From Amoebophrya sp. AT5.2 (taxonomy: Eukaryota > Sar > Dinophyceae > Syndiniales > Amoebophryaceae): DNA of 62,943 nucleotides. Below the pieces are notes generated by a model. That model was not told the origin of the DNA. It did not search any database and saw nothing but the letters and a program-made list of their open reading frames with translations. The translations under genes and the position numbers were made by a program. The stretch lies in NCBI GenBank assembly GCA_005223375.1, contig RXOD01003803.1:1-62943 (forward strand). The letters run 5' to 3'. Positions 13,740 to 24,264 of the stretch are shown here, piece after piece. Positions within the stretch are counted from its first letter, which is position 1, and each line of letters opens with the position of its first letter.

Positions 13740-16700
13740 TTACTTGATCGTCCTTCTGTCCTTTTTTTTGAAGGAGAGCTGTGCTGCAATCGCGAAGTGG
13801 TCTGATGGGTAGCCCTTCGCCGGCAGCTCCACATCATCCCCAACGTCGTCGCTGAACGGCATCCAGAGGCGCGACTCGCAATTGAGCCCCGTACTGAAGA
13901 TATAGTCCGACACCATCTTGCGACCCTTCGAGTTCACCTGTCGTCGTTATTTGGAACAGTGGATCAATGAATTCGTCATGAGGATGAGATGAGAGTGGTT
14001 GCGCAGCGGCAGCTATTAAGTACTTGCGCGAGCGTGCTCCTCCGTCCTGCAACCAATGATCCGAAGAAGTAGATTGAAAAAAATAAAGTCCTGAGTACCG
14101 CTGTGGCCGGGCACTTTCCTTTCTGCACTCTGCAGCTGGAGGCGTTGTCGCCACCCAGCACCCCCACATCCCGCTTCGACGCCGGCAACGGATACGCCGA
14201 CGAAAAGCCGCTCCGCAGCACGCCGCTGATCGCGTTGCCCTGGTACGGGTTGCAGTTCAGGTCTCCCAGGAAGATCTCCCCGTCCAGTTTTCGGCCGCCG
14301 TATTCCTTTTCAAACGCTTTCCTCATCACCTCCATCTGTTCCAGTGTGGCCGCGACCTGGTGCTCCCGAATTTCGTCGTGCATGCCCGCTTTCAGGTGCG
14401 TCGTGCACACCAGGATGTACTCCTTTTTGTGCATCTTGAAATCGCGCGAGCGCTCCCGTTTTCGCTTCTCCTTGGCCGCGAGGGAAGCGAGGTTCACCTC
14501 TTCCGGCTTGCTGGCACTGGTCGACGGCGCCGCGAGCTGGGGCTGGACCTGCCGGGGGCCGCTCGCGGTAGGGGCGGCCGCTGGGGGGGCGGTGAGGCCG
14601 TTCAGCGGCACGTGGGGCAGATGGTTCACGCTATGCTTAAAAATGCCAAGCAGGTCCGGCAGGGAGATGTCCCGCGGCGTCTCGATTGCCAATGGCGCTC
14701 TTGGTCGCTGCCTTGCAGAATCCAACACCGAAAGCAACCCGTCGCAGGTGTCGCCACCGGGCAGCAACGCGCGCACCTTGCCAATCGAATGTCGCAAGTG
14801 CGTGTTTTCCGCGGTCACGGCAAACATCGCGCTCGCCAGTGGCAGCGTCGGCTCGACGTGCGACAGTCGCGGCGTCTTCGCAAACTGGCCCTCGACGCCA
14901 CTTGCGTCACCGAAGATCACACCTGCAACGTCCGGCACCATCATGCGCGGCGTCGTCGCTGCCGACGAGTGCTCCCCATGCTTGTCCTCCAAGATGTCGT
15001 TTGTCGACACTCCATGCAGCTTCTTGTTCGCAGCCGACGTCCGTCTTGGCGGGACGTACCCCGGTTCGTAGTGAATGACCCTTCTGCTCATTTTCCCGTC
15101 CGCACCCTTCACCATCCGCGCCGAGACGATTTTCGACGCCTCCTCCTCGTCCGTCTCTACCGCGAAGTTCAGCGACGCCTGCGAGTGATATCGGGAGAAG
15201 GGGGAGTTCACCCCGGAACCAAACGCGTTTCTAAAATTGACCGGGACGCGCGCGGGCGTTACAGGAGTGCTCAGATCCTCCGCCCGGACGTCCGCATCCT
15301 CGTCGTTCGCCATCATGATGGTCCTCCTCTGCTGAAGCTTCTTCTGCGCCGACGTCGACTCCCCCGGCATACTACTGTTTCGCAGTTGAACGTTACCGCC
15401 GTGGTGGGATTCTTCGCTCGCCATATGCATCGCTGTGTCCACGACGTCGCCGTCGAAGTACTCCAAAATGGCCATCACGCACGGGTTCCCCGCAGGCGTT
15501 AACCCCCTGTACCGTTCCTTCAGCACGAAGGACTTGTACTTCCAGAACAACGCGACGCCGTCCGCGTAGAACCCGTGCTCGAGGCACACGGAGTTCGACT
15601 TCGGGCAAAACATCGACTGGTAGCCGAGTTCGGCAAGAAAGGGCTTGAAGAAATCGTGGAACTGGTCGCACTCCTGCAGCGCCAAAACGCAGGGGTCGGT
15701 GCGCATGATCTCCTCGACGATTTTCAGTTTTCGCAGCTCCCACCCGAATACGAACGGGTCCGGAACCTTCGTCCCCCCGACGGGTGGACTCTGAGAACCT
15801 CCGCTCCCGCCTGCTCGTCCCTGGAAGTTGCCGAAGTTGTTTCTGCCCATGAGGAGATTGCTGTGCATGAAGGGCGTCTGGCACTCGCCGTCATGCGTGA
15901 AGGGCCCGTGTGTAACGCCGCTGCTGGCTTGGATCTCCGTCTTCTTGATTTTGATCTCATCCGGCGCGAAGGGTTTTGCGGGGAAGGAAGGAGACTTTGG
16001 CGACCGCACGAGGACGCTGTGCGTGTTCTTCAATTTGTGGATTGTGTGCGGAAGCTTGTGGTGGTTCTTCGCCTTCACCCACGGGTTCGTCCGCGCGGAT
16101 TTCAACAGAGCGGAGGCGCGGAACGTGACGCCGGCGGTCTGGGCCGTATGTGGTCGATCGTCCTCGCTGTCCACGTACAGCTGCTCCGCATCGCCGCGGT
16201 GCTCCAACTCCGTAACCAGCGTCATTGCGTGGTCACCCTCCACCTCCCTTGGTTGCTGTTCGACGAGGAAAGGCTGCAGGTGGCTAGAAGTAGAACATGA
16301 CGAGGAGCTGTTTTTGAAGGAAGGCCCGCTGAAACTCAGCATCGGGATGGTCGGCGTCGACAGTACGACTCGCGGCGTCGCTGGCAAAGGCGTTTCGTGC
16401 TGGTCCAAAGCGACAGCTTCTATCGACTCTGGCGCTTCGCCCTGGCTGCTCTCGCATCCGCTGCTCGGAAGCATGTCGGCGACGAAGGTGTTTATCTCCA
16501 TCTCCTCGGCTGGGGCATTCGACGTGGAGCTGCTCTCCGCCGCTTCCACGTTTTCCTGCTCTGCTTCAGCTACTTCTATGTTAGCTCCCATAAGCTCGTC
16601 CTCGAGCTCAATCGTCCTTTCTTCGCGTTCACCCGATTCGTCCACAGATGAAGTCGCCAAATCGAAGTCCGCCGCGTGCTCATTCTCGAAATGCGGCGAC

Positions 16701-19700
16701 GCGATTTCTGCAGTCGGATCCCGTGCCAGCGGAGCGGGGGCCTCGTCGTCTACTATCTCTTCTACTATTCTTGGCGTAACACGACCATCTTCTGCCTCTC
16801 CCGCAACGTCTTCTACGGAGCCGTTCAGCTCCTCCGTTTTCTCCGAGCCTGCTGAGCTATTTTTGCTCATTTTATGGGCGCCTTCGAGGTACATTCCGCG
16901 ATGGTTGACGTTGTTTCGGGGAGTCTCCACAGGTTTCGTCTTCGTCCACTGTGGTGCCCCTGGCTTCGTCGTTAGTGCACCCGCTGTGGAACCTCCCGCT
17001 CCGGCCACAACCGGCGCACCTGCTGGCGATGAAAGCGGATGCGGAATTCCGACACTAATTGGCACTCCGCTCGACGTGTGGCTTATCTTGGTGCTTGTAA
17101 CCGCCACTTGGTTCTTGTTCAGGGTTTTGCTGAACCGTGGGGTGCCCGAAGTGAACTCACTGCTTGGCAGACTAAGCAACTTCGGCGCGCCGAACGGCAG
17201 GGTGCCGTTTGCGGGGGCTTTATGTTTATTCCCGTTACCCGATCTATCACTTACTTGATTTCCTTTGCTAGCATCCTTTTTCGCGCCCCGTGCCGACGGC
17301 ATCGTGAAACTGACTTGCGCCGCGAAGTCGATCAGGCTTGGTGACTCCTTCAGATCCACAGTCGGCTTCGCCAGCATTCTGCTGTCGAGCTTCAGTCTTT
17401 GGCCCTGCCGATTGTACTTCACGAACGCCGGGTGTTGCGGCCTCGGCGTCACGTTTTTGGACACGTGTTCCCCGAATATCGCTTCCGCGTCGATGGTCAC
17501 GCTCTGTCGCTGCGGGCCGTTCCCGAATTCTAAATGCCCCGGAAGCGGTACGCTTCTCGCACCGTGCGGCCCTCCACCAAGTATCGCTTCCAGAGGTGCC
17601 TGCAGGCTATCTACGTGCAGCTGGTGGTCGGTGTGCACGTTCGCGTGGAGGGCGCTGTGGTCTCCCGCGAACGACTGCACGCCGACGCCCGCAAAGATCC
17701 CGCCCGCGTGCTGTAGCCCGAGGTCGGGAGCGTGCACTGTCGCGTGCGCGTCCATGTGCAGCTTCATCTTTCGGCTCCCGTCCTCGTCTTTGCTCGTGAA
17801 GCCGACGTTCCCGTAAAACTTGCCGTCGTCCTTGCCGCTTAGTCTCAAAACCCGCCGTGGCGTCTGCTCGCGCGGCGACAGCGGTTCGTGCGGGATGCCC
17901 ATCATGCGCGGCGAGTGGTCCGCGATCCAGGTCGGTCGGTGGGGCCGGTTCACGCCCTCGTACAGAGTGTCAAACGGCATTACCTGCTTCATGTCCACGC
18001 GCTCGACTGTCGTCGTCGCGCCCCACCGCGTCCGCGTCGTCGCCGGCGCCTCGTACGAGTGCACGATCGTCGGCTTCGCCGGAACGTACCGAATCTCCGG
18101 CTCTCCTGCAGGGCCGGACGACAGTCCACGCGCGAGGATGTTCATGGTCATCACCAACATAGCCGACTTCAGCGCAGAGTTGCTTGGCGGTTTGTCGGCG
18201 AAACGCATCAGCATATTTTGCACATCGTCGCCCTGCTTCGCGTGGTGCTGGTCCCCGACCTGGACCTGCCACTTGCGCGGAAAGACGCGGCAGTAGGAGA
18301 GACACTCCGCCTCGGAATGGGTGGTACCCATCAGCTCGTGCGCCCTCTGGAGCATCAGCTGTTTCAAAATGCGCATCTTCAAAACGCGCACCTCGTACTC
18401 AAGGTCGGAGTGCGCGGTGAGCGTCTGCAGCTGGTGCTCGACGATGTCCAGCTTCGGCGTCCACCAAATACGCTCGGGCGATAACTTTGGGCTGTCCAAA
18501 ATCGGCGGATTCTCGGCGGCCAGAGGAGTGTGACCTACAGATATTTTTCATGATACTTACATCGAAAAGCGTAGACGTGGCGGGCAACGCGACGAGAATC
18601 TCGAGGAAGATGCTAGGTGTTAAGCGGCTTCCACATTTTTCACGATACATAGTGCAGCAAGACTTTGTTTTTTTTGTGAAAATCTTTGCGTTGCTCTTAG
18701 TGGCCTCTTGGTGGCCTCGAACTGGTCGGCAGTACAAGTAAAGTACTTCGTTGCAGCTCAAATTGAAGGCACTGGTGCCTTGCTCGGGATCAATAATGCA
18801 CGGGTTCAGATTCACATTCAGAAAGGGAAATCGCAGGAACAATAAGAAGTACTTGCATGCAGGATTGTGCCTCCGGCCCTGGAGTCGAGGCTCGGCACTT
18901 CCGTAAGTCGCATGGCCTCAATCTGCACCGGCGGAATGTGGTGGAAGGCCTTCTGCGCGCGTCCGCTTAAAGATGCTACCGAGGACGAGGACGCCGAGGA
19001 CGACATTTGCGGAGTTGTGAGCATGGCGGAGGTAGAAAGCGCGGAGGAGGCAGCGCCACTGGCCGCGAATGGCACCGTCTTCCCCGTGCGCTGCTGCTCC
19101 GCGTGGACCTTCGACAGAAACTCCTGCCGCTGCTTGTACTGGGTAGCTAGCCTGTTATGAAATGAAACAAAAAGTTCAAGTGTATCTGCATTTAAGTACA
19201 CGAACGTAGAAGATCTTCACGAAATCAAACCCCCCACTCATCAGTATTAAACCCACCAAAACATCAAGATAAGTACCTCTCCTGTTCGTGCTCGTACGTC
19301 TTATGCTTCAGTCTCTCAAGTTCTTGCTGCCTCCGTTCTTTCTCTTTTCTTCCCCTCTCTTCCGCTGCCTTTAGCTCATTTTCTTTCCTCACGAGCTCTG
19401 CGTGTGCCTGCTTCAGTCGTGGCAGTTGTCGGTCCAGCTCTCGCCTGAAGAAAGCTACGTCAGAATGCTCACCTTTTGGCACTCGGCAGTCGAGGTGTAC
19501 GAAGGCCTCCACGTGCAATGTTAGAGGTTGAAAAAATCCAGGTCGTGCCTCAGGTTTAGGTTTAGCCCTTAGCAGGTCGAGGTCCCGGCTGCTGTCACCT
19601 TGTTCCGGTCAGTGATGGCCATCCCGCAACGATACCCGACTGAGAAGGGTCGCTGCCAGCTTCCTATGGCTGCAATTTGCTCAGCGATAGGGGCCAACAC

Positions 19701-20603
19701 CGATCACAGATTCATTGAACAGCGCAGCTTTCTGGTGGGCCGTGGGGGCGTAACGGTTGGAGTCTAATCCTACTGCCGATCCTAGACCTCCTCCCTGAAA
19801 GGAGGGCAATCTCCCATAACTCGTGGCACTCTTGTGTCCCAGACACGGCAAGCCTAGCCCTGGACGTAGAAATCTGGAATTTATTCAACCCTTAACAATG
19901 CGTGTAACTTTCGCACGACCTCCCAGTCGTCTTCTTCCTTCACGTGGAGGCCTTCGTGCACCTCGACTGCCGTCTCGTCCTTCTCACTCGTGTAGTACAA
20001 CGCGAGGTGAATAGTCATAAAGCCGCGATGCCGCAAGGAGAGCAAGTCGCCCGCAGACAAATGCTGGAAACCATCGAAGGTAACCTGGAGCGCGCCGGAG
20101 TCGGTCAAACGAGTTTCCGCAGTAATGCCATCCGTAGACACTTCCAGCCGCTCGAAACAACCTGATTCATTGATTTGTGGGTTAGATTTTTCATCTTTTT
20201 TCTTGTGATGTCGCTGTTTCTCTAATGGATTGGTCACTGACCTCATTGATTCATTCATAGTTTAGATTTCTCGCATAAAGAATTTCTATGTATCTCTATC
20301 TTCTTGCTCTAAATAAATCTCTATCTTCTTGCTCTCAGGTCGAATAAACTGAAACAAAGAATCAATACCAACTCCTTCGATCTCTAGTCCTGAGCTGCTT
20401 CGTTGGTCGGCGCTCAGCTGCCAGATCGCGACCACTGGTGGTTGCAGCAACAGGCTGTTTTTCGTGGCACGGTCGCCGTATAATCTCTCGATGTCGGTGT
20501 GGGCCCCTGGCACTGCGATGGTTCCATCCTGGATACCGACCTCGAACTTGCGCCCCTGCTTCGCCGCCCTAGCGGGAAACCCGAGTTGCAATTCAAATAC
20601 CAT
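13740..20603 (-). CDS. Giant CCR4/nocturnin-type EEP-family nuclease (gene B)
   Basis: Exons: 20603-20369, 20161 to about 19920, about 19444 to 19277, 19151-18853, 18534-14099, 13937-13740; the boundaries around 19440-19940 are unresolved. The endonuclease/exonuclease/phosphatase fold is identified by its catalytic motifs in order: MTMNILA (Asn), VLALQECD (Glu), TTHLKAG (His), GDLNCNP (Asp, Asn), SDYIF (Asp) and PSDHFA (Asp, His). The complete active-site set is present, so it should be an active metal-dependent phosphodiesterase. The sequence around LQECD and the PDGVALF-like ADGVALFWKY favour the CCR4/Angel/nocturnin branch (mRNA deadenylation or nucleotide phosphatase). Unusual: about 800 residues, mostly Ser/Pro/Glu-rich, separate the first two motifs and about 400 separate the Glu and His motifs. 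The N-terminus adds a beta-rich domain and an Arg/Glu coiled coil (KEKERRQQELERLKHK). The full protein is about 1850-1900 residues, several times the family norm. Confidence 0.75.
19484..19972. repeat. Inverted repeat, 32-base arms, 31/32 identical
   Basis: Plus-strand 19484-19515 is the reverse complement of 19941-19972 with a single t/c difference. The right arm is part of a coding exon of gene B (minus-strand peptide TAVEVHEGLHV). The left arm is the same sequence inverted and does not fit the coding sense of the next exon. The arms enclose 425 bases, most of which do not code. This implies an inverted duplication or an element with terminal inverted repeats placed in an intron. Confidence 0.85.
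19540..19880. mobile_element. Distinct non-coding insert inside gene B (candidate element)
   Basis: This block between the two inverted-repeat arms is more GC-balanced and RNA-like than the AT-rich introns around it. It holds telomere-like tandem motifs (ggtttaggtttag near 19553), a short stem (cctcc-ctgaaa-ggagg near 19791-19806) and another (gtgtc-cca-gacac near 19833-19845). It has no open frame. It could be the 3' end of a non-LTR retroelement, a short interspersed element, or an intron-borne structured RNA. I do not recognise the family. Confidence 0.4.
20293..20335. repeat. 18-base direct repeat in intron 1 of gene B
   Basis: The plus-strand sequence tctctatcttcttgctct occurs exactly at 20293-20310 and 20318-20335, a period of 25 bases. 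It lies just inside the first intron, after the donor at 20368. Probably slippage or a small tandem duplication. Confidence 0.8.
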
Positions 20604-21610
20604 GATCTTCCAGTTACAGACGTTTTGAAGTTAATTCTCTGCAACTACGCCTGAATTCCGATTCAGTACTCCGCCGTACTGAACCCACACCCGCCGAGCG
20701 TTCCTGGCTCAGGGGCTCGCGGTCCTCCAGAAAAAAAACTGAAGACAAAATTGAATGAGTGACGTTGCTGGTCGTGAACCAATCCAATAACAGTACGCAA
20801 GGCTTTGTTCGAAAAATATTTCTAAGTAGTGTAGTCGTGGTGTCTATTCCAGTTCACGGCCGGGAAAGCCAACAGGTACACGCGGACCACTGTGCTGGAG
20901 TTTGCTAAAAGAATAGCCGGATAGAAGTACTACAACAGGTAGCCTGAACGCAAAGAACGTACCATTCCACGACCACGACGGTGAAGAGGTTCAGAGACGG
21001 AAGCACAAGGTTCACGAACACAGATACCCGGACGATTTTTTTGTTAAAACGGATGCGCGGAAGGACGGCTTCAAGACGTACGTGGTACAACGGATTTCAC
21101 TTTTTCCAAAGACGAACCACAACCGAATTTTGGCCTTTTAGTCCCGTGGGAGTGGGGGCTTCTGGAACTATCCACCACAACTGGTAGTGGAACACAAGCC
21201 CCGCAGAGTACAAATTGTTCTGTCCACCTCGTGATTTTCTGGCTTTTGTGCTTGAGCGTCAGCACTTTCATTTCTTTTCCTCACGCTTGGTGACGAAAAA
21301 CATCACTGCGTTTTCATTCATTGGCATGGTGAGACATTGACGAAATCTTCACATGCATCGGAGGTAGAGGTACTGGAGCAGGTACGTCGCAAATTGTGTT
21401 TGTTTTCACATCGATAAATGCAAAGAAATGCATTGTTGAATTGTATGCAAATTTTTTTTTGAAGTTGATATCGGTCGACTGCAGTCTAAGACTTGATGAA
21501 GATTTTTCGACCACGGCACAAAGGGAAAAACTCACATGTGTGTCTGCATCGCTTTGTTTTGTCGCTAAGCTCCCCGTCTCGCCAGCAGCACTCTCACTCC
21601 TTCGCGGCCT
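20604..21610. other. Intergenic region between genes B and C
   Basis: About 1 kb, AT-rich, with poly-A and poly-T runs (for example near 20731 and 21451). No coding exon, RNA gene or repeat could be supported. It should hold the 5' flank of gene B and the 3' flank of gene C. Confidence 0.55.
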
Positions 21611-23584
21611 CTAGCAGCACTTACACTTGTGGATGAAGCCTGCTTCGTGGGCGTAGTCGCTCTTTTCGAAGTGCGCCACTGCGTTCCAGTCGTTGTCTTT
21701 CCGAAAGTCGTTAGATCCCGGAATGCGCGTCCACGTCTCCTTCGCCGGTATCGGAAGCACCATGCACAACAGCGCGCACCCGTCCTCCACGTACCGGTGT
21801 GGGTCGTCGTCGACGGCGTCCTTGGACACGCAGGCCAGGAACAGCGGCACGCCCCACAGAAACCAGCAGCCCTTGAGGTCTTGCGTCGGAAAAGTTTCGC
21901 CGGGCGCGAGCTGGTGCTGGAACTGACCGGAAACTGCTGCTGACCGAAAACTGCTGGAACTGACCATGCCCTGCTGCCCGGGCGGAGCCGGGGGTGCTGA
22001 TGAGCTGGAGCTTCTATCGTACTCGTTAATCCCGTACTCGGCAGCACCACTGTTTTTATATTCATTTCCCGCGTGGCCGTATTCGCTAACTTGGCCCATC
22101 GCGTACTGCTCCGGTGCGGGCGTTTCCGTCGTGAAGATCGCCGGCTGATGCTGTTGCCCTGCAAAATCGTCTTCGTCGATCGTGACTTTGTAGACCGCGT
22201 TTTGCCAGTCGCCCCCCAAAACGTCCATCCGCCCGGAAAAACTTGGAAACGTGATCCCTTCGCTGCTGTGAACTTTTCCCGACCACGAGCTTTTGCACAC
22301 CTTGTCGACGTACCCGATAAAGCCGTGCTTCTCGTAGTTCTCCTCCTCGGTCGCACGGAGGTTGCACGTCCAGTGCATCTGGTTGTAGGACTGCGCCGCG
22401 AGGAGCCCCTCGCGCGCTCCGCGGTGCCGCATTTCTTTGAGCAAGCACTCGAAGGCGCGGGCGACCTGCCCCGGGTCATTGGGATTCACGTTCATCTTAA
22501 TCGGCAGGGCGCGGTCCTCCCCGTTGTCTTTCCACAAACCGAGAAAGTCAATCTTGCCGCGCATCCCTTCGACGGACAAAGAAGGTGCTGTCGCAGACGC
22601 TCTTCCGCTGCCGTTCACAGCTTTCAACACACACACGTGGGCGCTGCCGCGCGGCACCAACGCGAGGGCGCCGTTGTCGGGTCTTTTGCCAAGCACGAAT
22701 TGCAGCGCGCTGGTGGGCGAGATTGTGCCGTCCGCGTGCACGACGAAGTCGCGGCCCCCGCCGCCCTTCCGCGTCACGTCGGAATGCCCGGGGTGGACCT
22801 TTACGAGAACCAAGAGGTTGTTTTCCTCGTACTGCCACATCGCGACGTCAAACACCATCTCCCCATGCGCGATGTGGGCTCCAGAGCCTTTCGACAACGC
22901 GAGGAACTGGCCGTCGTAGTCGACCCGAAGCGGTGTAGTGGGACAGCAGCCGGAATCGATCCTGTTGTTTTGCCGAATCGGACCGACGCCCAGTTCGATG
23001 TAGTCCCACTGGCCCCACACATTCACCGTGTTGCGCCACTTCGGCACGATTGCCTCGCCGGGATGCGAACTTAGGAGCAACTCGATGTTGGAGCCCGTCG
23101 ACGCTCCCGCCCCCTCTCTGTTCATGTTAGTCGGCGCGGGTCCTAGCCCCCCGACTTGTACTCCTCCTCCTAACAGTCCTTCGAACCCGCTCCCCGACGC
23201 AGCTATCGGGTAGCTCGGCGGATCGGAGTTCAAGGATGTAATGTGCACACAGACCGTCTCGTTTGGCACTGCGGCAGTGATGAGTTCGAAAATTTCGCCG
23301 TGGTCCAGTGGATCGTGCTCGTTTTCGAATCGGTACCGGACCGCGAGCTTTCGCGGAATTGGAGGTCCCGCGGCGGTTTCAGGCCAAAGGTGGTTGTTCA
23401 TGAATTGATGCCTACGATCCGGATTCAAATGCAACTCCTTCCCAAAGTTGCCGGCCGAAGATTTCACGTCGCGCTGCAGGATCGGCGTGACGTCTTTGCA
23501 ACCTGCGGCGTGAGAACAGACGCGCGGCGCCCAAATGTCTTCCGCCCAGCCGTACCGGGCCTCGAGAATGACTAGTCGGACCAT
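21611..23584 (-). CDS. DNAJC11-C (DUF3395)-like domain protein (gene C)
   Basis: Single uninterrupted exon of 657 residues; the start is the ATG at 23584 (MVRLVILEARYG). The first 130 residues follow the DUF3395 pattern at the C-terminus of DNAJC11: a strand L-V-I-x-x-A-x-Y-G, then DVT-P-I-L-Q with a short helix, then RKLAVRYRF. No J domain is present, so this is the C-domain outside its usual context. Residues about 190-340 look like beta-structure with a DGTISP turn, possibly a beta-trefoil. Residues 500-560 are Ser/Gln/Pro-rich. The C-terminus has a hydrophobic, Cys-containing segment (GCWFLWGVPLFLACVS) and ends in KCKCC, which may be membrane associated or lipid modified. Function unknown. 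A role alongside membrane or mitochondrial contact sites would be extrapolation from DNAJC11. Confidence 0.75.
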   Translation of the reverse strand: MVRLVILEARYGWAEDIWAPRVCSHAAGCKDVTPILQRDVKSSAGNFGKELHLNPDRRHQFMNNHLWPETAAGPPIPRKLAVRYRFENEHDPLDHGEIFELITAAVPNETVCVHITSLNSDPPSYPIAASGSGFEGLLGGGVQVGGLGPAPTNMNREGAGASTGSNIELLLSSHPGEAIVPKWRNTVNVWGQWDYIELGVGPIRQNNRIDSGCCPTTPLRVDYDGQFLALSKGSGAHIAHGEMVFDVAMWQYEENNLLVLVKVHPGHSDVTRKGGGGRDFVVHADGTISPTSALQFVLGKRPDNGALALVPRGSAHVCVLKAVNGSGRASATAPSLSVEGMRGKIDFLGLWKDNGEDRALPIKMNVNPNDPGQVARAFECLLKEMRHRGAREGLLAAQSYNQMHWTCNLRATEEENYEKHGFIGYVDKVCKSSWSGKVHSSEGITFPSFSGRMDVLGGDWQNAVYKVTIDEDDFAGQQHQPAIFTTETPAPEQYAMGQVSEYGHAGNEYKNSGAAEYGINEYDRSSSSSAPPAPPGQQGMVSSSSFRSAAVSGQFQHQLAPGETFPTQDLKGCWFLWGVPLFLACVSKDAVDDDPHRYVEDGCALLCMVLPIPAKETWTRIPGSNDFRKDNDWNAVAHFEKSDYAHEAGFIHKCKCC

Positions 23585-24264
23585 TTTTGTGCCAGACCTG
23601 GTGCGTGGCGAAGTGTCGCTGATAAATCTATTTCCTTCGGCTTCGCTGGAATCAATTTCAATTTCAAATTCAAGAATGAGCGCGACTTATAAAGCAAGTG
23701 CGTAGATCTAGATCTAGATTCTCGGGCGGCGCGTCTATCACTCTCGTGCTGGGAGTGGAAATAGCATGTTGACGACGTGTTAGCTTTGATAGTGACAACT
23801 GTCATTGAATGTATATGTTGATGATGGTCTCACGACCAGCCGCTAGTACCGAAGAGCGGCAAGGCGAATTTTCTGTCCGCCGTCTCTGCACTCTGTCTCT
23901 GCGCTCACTTGATAGCGACTCCGTCTTCGCATTGAATTTGAAAGAAAACGAACGCATAAAAAATGCCCCAGCAGGAAAAAGCTTGTGATGCGTGAAAAAA
24001 CACACAGTCCGTCGTTCTAGCGAGCTGCGCCTCGTCATCAAAGAACTAAAAAATATCAGGAGCGCTCTTGCAATCCTTGCGCAACATCAAGAAAATTGGT
24101 CCCATACGGATGCTCGGACGAAAGACCTTCAGGAAATTGATTGTTAAACCAGCATAAACCAGCACAGCAGCAATTTGCGCTCGTTGCGTTACCGTGCGCG
24201 TGATGCTCAGCGAGCGCTAAGTACTTAACTAAGTTGTATCGTATGTGTGTGGTGCTACGTACTG
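23585..24264. other. Intergenic region between genes C and D
   Basis: About 680 bases, AT-richer than the neighbouring exons. A short open frame on the minus strand (23572-23805) runs into the start of gene C but has no recognisable motif and is treated as 5' flank. A tandem agatct run lies near 23703-23717. Nothing else could be supported. Confidence 0.5.

Noticed and set aside
15828..17258. 476-codon plus-strand open frame antisense to gene B
   Set aside because: Ser/Pro/Thr-rich mirror of the low-complexity insert of the nuclease; no motif, while the opposite strand has the full catalytic set.
18535..18560. A 26-base gtaagt...tgtag segment that looks like a minute intron in gene B
   Set aside because: Upstream sequence to 18852 is AT-rich without coding character. 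The donor GTACTT at 18852 with the acceptor at 18535 gives the correct phase, so the gtaagt is probably a decoy within one 318-base intron.
18851..18860. Possible GC-AG intron (gcaagt) at the end of a gene B exon
   Set aside because: Splicing at the GC gives the wrong phase for the next exon; shifting 4 bases to GTACTT gives the correct phase and the preferred donor type.
22073..23074. 333-codon plus-strand open frame antisense to gene C
   Set aside because: Composition of an antisense shadow and no recognisable domain.
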